A program made the translations under genes and the position numbers. A stretch of 33,378 nucleotides of DNA, taken from NCBI GenBank assembly GCA_903903925.1, contig CAIVAU010000224.1, positions 1 to 33,378 on the forward strand, written 5' to 3'. The notes under the pieces are model-generated. The model was not told the DNA's origin. It was given only the letters and a program-made list of their open reading frames with translations, and did not search any database. This stretch comes from an uncultured cyanobacterium. GTDB lineage: Bacteria > Cyanobacteriota > Cyanobacteriia > Cyanobacteriales > Nostocaceae. Positions 31,951 through 33,378 of the stretch are shown piece after piece (the first letter of the stretch is position 1; each line of letters starts with the position of its first letter).

Positions 31951-33378
31951 CTCAGATATCAGCTATTTCATGGCAATCAATAAAGAGGTATTTGCAGAAT
32001 TACTAACTTTTATCGATTTTGCCGAAAAGTTTACTATTGGTTTTATTGAAATTAATTTTCCTTCAGATACATTAATATTGATAGAGTCGCTGAAAATCAA
32101 TCCTGCATGTCGGGATATTCAGTTTTTCACCCTTGATTTCTTTGAGGCAGATTTACGCTTCTTACGAGATGAAATTATCAAAATATTACCGACAATCCAA
32201 ATTGAAACAAACAAAAAATTAGTATTAATTGTCCGAGGTCTAGAAAAGTCTATTGGTGTTTTTGGCGACTATCCTCCGGTTTTACAAGACCTCAACTTTG
32301 TTAGAGATTCTTATAAAAGGACTGTCCCCCATCCAATTTTGTTTATTTTGCCAGACTATGCAATCAGCCGTCTAGCAAAATTTGCTCCTGATTTTTGGGC
32401 TTGGAGGTCAGGTGTTTTCCGGTTTCATACTCCTGAAGTAACAAAAGAATATGCCATAGATAAAACTTTTAAATCTGAAAAAATAATAGACAGATTGCAA
32501 CCACCAGAAAAGCAAGAGCGCATTGATTTATTACATCGTCTGTTAATGGAATATTGCCCTACAGGACATCAGACGACAGGAGACAATCTCAGCCACTATA
32601 GTAACATTTTACATCAACTAGGAGTTGCTTATCTAAGTCTAAGGAATTCTATAAAAGCTAGAGAATATTTAGAAGAAGCTGAAAGAATAGCTAATAATCA
32701 TCACAATTTATTATTCAAAGCTGAGGTGCTCAAGACATTAGGAGATTCTTATAATCAAGAAAGGCAATTTGACCAAGCAATTACTTTTTATCAAGAATCT
32801 TTAAGCATTTCCCAAAAACTTAAAAATCACCGAGGTGAAATTTCTTCTTTGTACAAACTGGGAAATGCTTACTTAGGATTGAGACAATTTCAACAGGCAA
32901 AAACTCTCTATCACAAGTGTTTAGAGATTGAACAACAGATAGGCGATCGCTATTCCAGTGCGAGTACATACCACCAGTTGGGAAGAGTAGCGCAAAATTT
33001 GCGAGAATTTGAAGAAGCAAGACGCAATTATCAACTAGCTTTGGAAATCACAATCGAATTTGGCGATCGCTATTCCTGTGCGAGTACATACCACCAGTTG
33101 GGAATGGTAGCGCAAGACTTGCGGGAATTTGAAGAAGCAAGGCGCAATTATCAACTAGCGTTGGAAATCTACATAGAATTTGGCGATCGCTATTCCTGTG
33201 CGAGTACATACCACCAGTTGGGAAGAGTAGCGCAAGACCTGCGAGAATTTGAAGAAGCAAGGCGCAATTATCAACTAGCTTTGGAAATCAACATAGAATT
33301 TGGCTATCGCTATTCCTGTGCGAGTACATACCACCAGTTGGGAATGGTAGCGCAAAATTTGCGAGAATTTGAAGAAGC
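31901..33378 (+). CDS. Walker-A-less NTPase-like domain fused to TPR repeats, partial at window end
   Basis: The frame is open from an ATG at 31901, inside the end of the ATPase gene, to the window edge (492 codons, 3' end missing). A second in-frame ATG at 31970 lies just after the upstream stop and is possible. Residues 25-190 form a domain with LVLIVRGLE (107-115), HPILFILPDYA and APDFWAWRSGVFRF, the pattern of a degenerate STAND-like NTPase: a Walker-B-like strand but no GxxxxGKS. From about 230 on TPR helices follow, first divergent, then near-identical 40-residue units starting GDRYS at 348, 388, 428 and 468. TPRs bind peptides or proteins, so this is likely the recognition arm of a pair with the ATPase. 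Function is inferred. Confidence 0.78.
   Translation, partial: MNPSKKPLNPLLQNNLSSDISYFMAINKEVFAELLTFIDFAEKFTIGFIEINFPSDTLILIESLKINPACRDIQFFTLDFFEADLRFLRDEIIKILPTIQIETNKKLVLIVRGLEKSIGVFGDYPPVLQDLNFVRDSYKRTVPHPILFILPDYAISRLAKFAPDFWAWRSGVFRFHTPEVTKEYAIDKTFKSEKIIDRLQPPEKQERIDLLHRLLMEYCPTGHQTTGDNLSHYSNILHQLGVAYLSLRNSIKAREYLEEAERIANNHHNLLFKAEVLKTLGDSYNQERQFDQAITFYQESLSISQKLKNHRGEISSLYKLGNAYLGLRQFQQAKTLYHKCLEIEQQIGDRYSSASTYHQLGRVAQNLREFEEARRNYQLALEITIEFGDRYSCASTYHQLGMVAQDLREFEEARRNYQLALEIYIEFGDRYSCASTYHQLGRVAQDLREFEEARRNYQLALEINIEFGYRYSCASTYHQLGMVAQNLREFEE
32942..33378 (+). repeat. Tandem 120-bp TPR-encoding repeats, nearly identical
   Basis: Units begin at 32942, 33062, 33182 and 33302 with an exact period of 120 bp and continue past the window. 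The first three units start with the HIP1-containing GGCGATCGC; the fourth has GGCTATCGC. Differences concentrate at few codons: SSAS/SCAS, LGRV/LGMV, AQN/AQD and LEI-(T/Y/N)-IEF. Confidence 0.95.

Noticed and set aside
32820..33260. Minus-strand open frames with repeated LLLQI.A.LALLFPTGG
   Set aside because: They are shadows of the TPR repeats on the plus strand.

Overview
The window comes from a cyanobacterium, most likely a filamentous heterocyst-forming one (Nostocales). The evidence is the many HIP1 octamers (GCGATCGC), a myxol-glycoside carotenoid pair (cruF-cruG), a carboxysome shell paralog (CcmK type), a deoxyhypusine-synthase-like SpeY, cyanobacterial CobO, PEP-CTERM and Uma2 genes, and abundant short heptanucleotide tandem repeats between genes. 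No species is claimed.

Layout. 1-94 is a heptamer array touching the 3' end of a minus-strand nucleotidyltransferase (97-1185). rplU-rpmA (1348-2199) follow behind a leader with a strong potential RNA hairpin; rplU carries a repeated acidic tail. A 114-bp MITE-like element with a 9-bp target duplication (2390-2503) lies before cruF-cruG (2646-4832). Convergent to them is an RNase HI with a C-terminal extension (4923-5843), then a small unknown gene (5999-6307). 6308-7177 has no convincing gene but holds two candidate structured RNAs. A PEP-CTERM surface protein (7396-8199) has a large inverted repeat upstream, and a remnant of an LCP/LytR_C protein follows (8697-8909).

8988-18107 holds a small unknown gene with an alkaline-phosphatase-superfamily enzyme, an Rrf2 regulator with a small companion, a HAD protein with an altered motif I and a PPC-domain secreted protein, a membrane protein, a Panacea/SocA antitoxin coupled to an apparently truncated partner, a Ser/Thr kinase, and a PaaK-like adenylate-forming enzyme. 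18230-24924 holds a fasciclin protein divergent from a glutathione S-transferase gene with a visible promoter and palindrome, a HerA-like ATPase, a solitary ccmK with repeats and an inverted repeat at its start, a Uma2 protein and a group 2 sigma factor. 25241-30418 holds an exported unknown, cobO, a GH13 enzyme and speY.

30598-33378 (running off the end) is the most system-like part: a P-loop ATPase gene overlaps a gene for a Walker-A-less domain followed by TPRs, the last of which are near-identical 120-bp units. This arrangement resembles STAND/NLR-like prokaryotic conflict systems. The function is inferred, not shown.

A theme across the window is that G-rich GGAGT-type short repeats begin at or just after many stop codons, usually in the sense orientation of the gene that has just ended. 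In several cases they supply the last codons or the stop, and in one case they follow what looks like truncation of a toxin-like gene.
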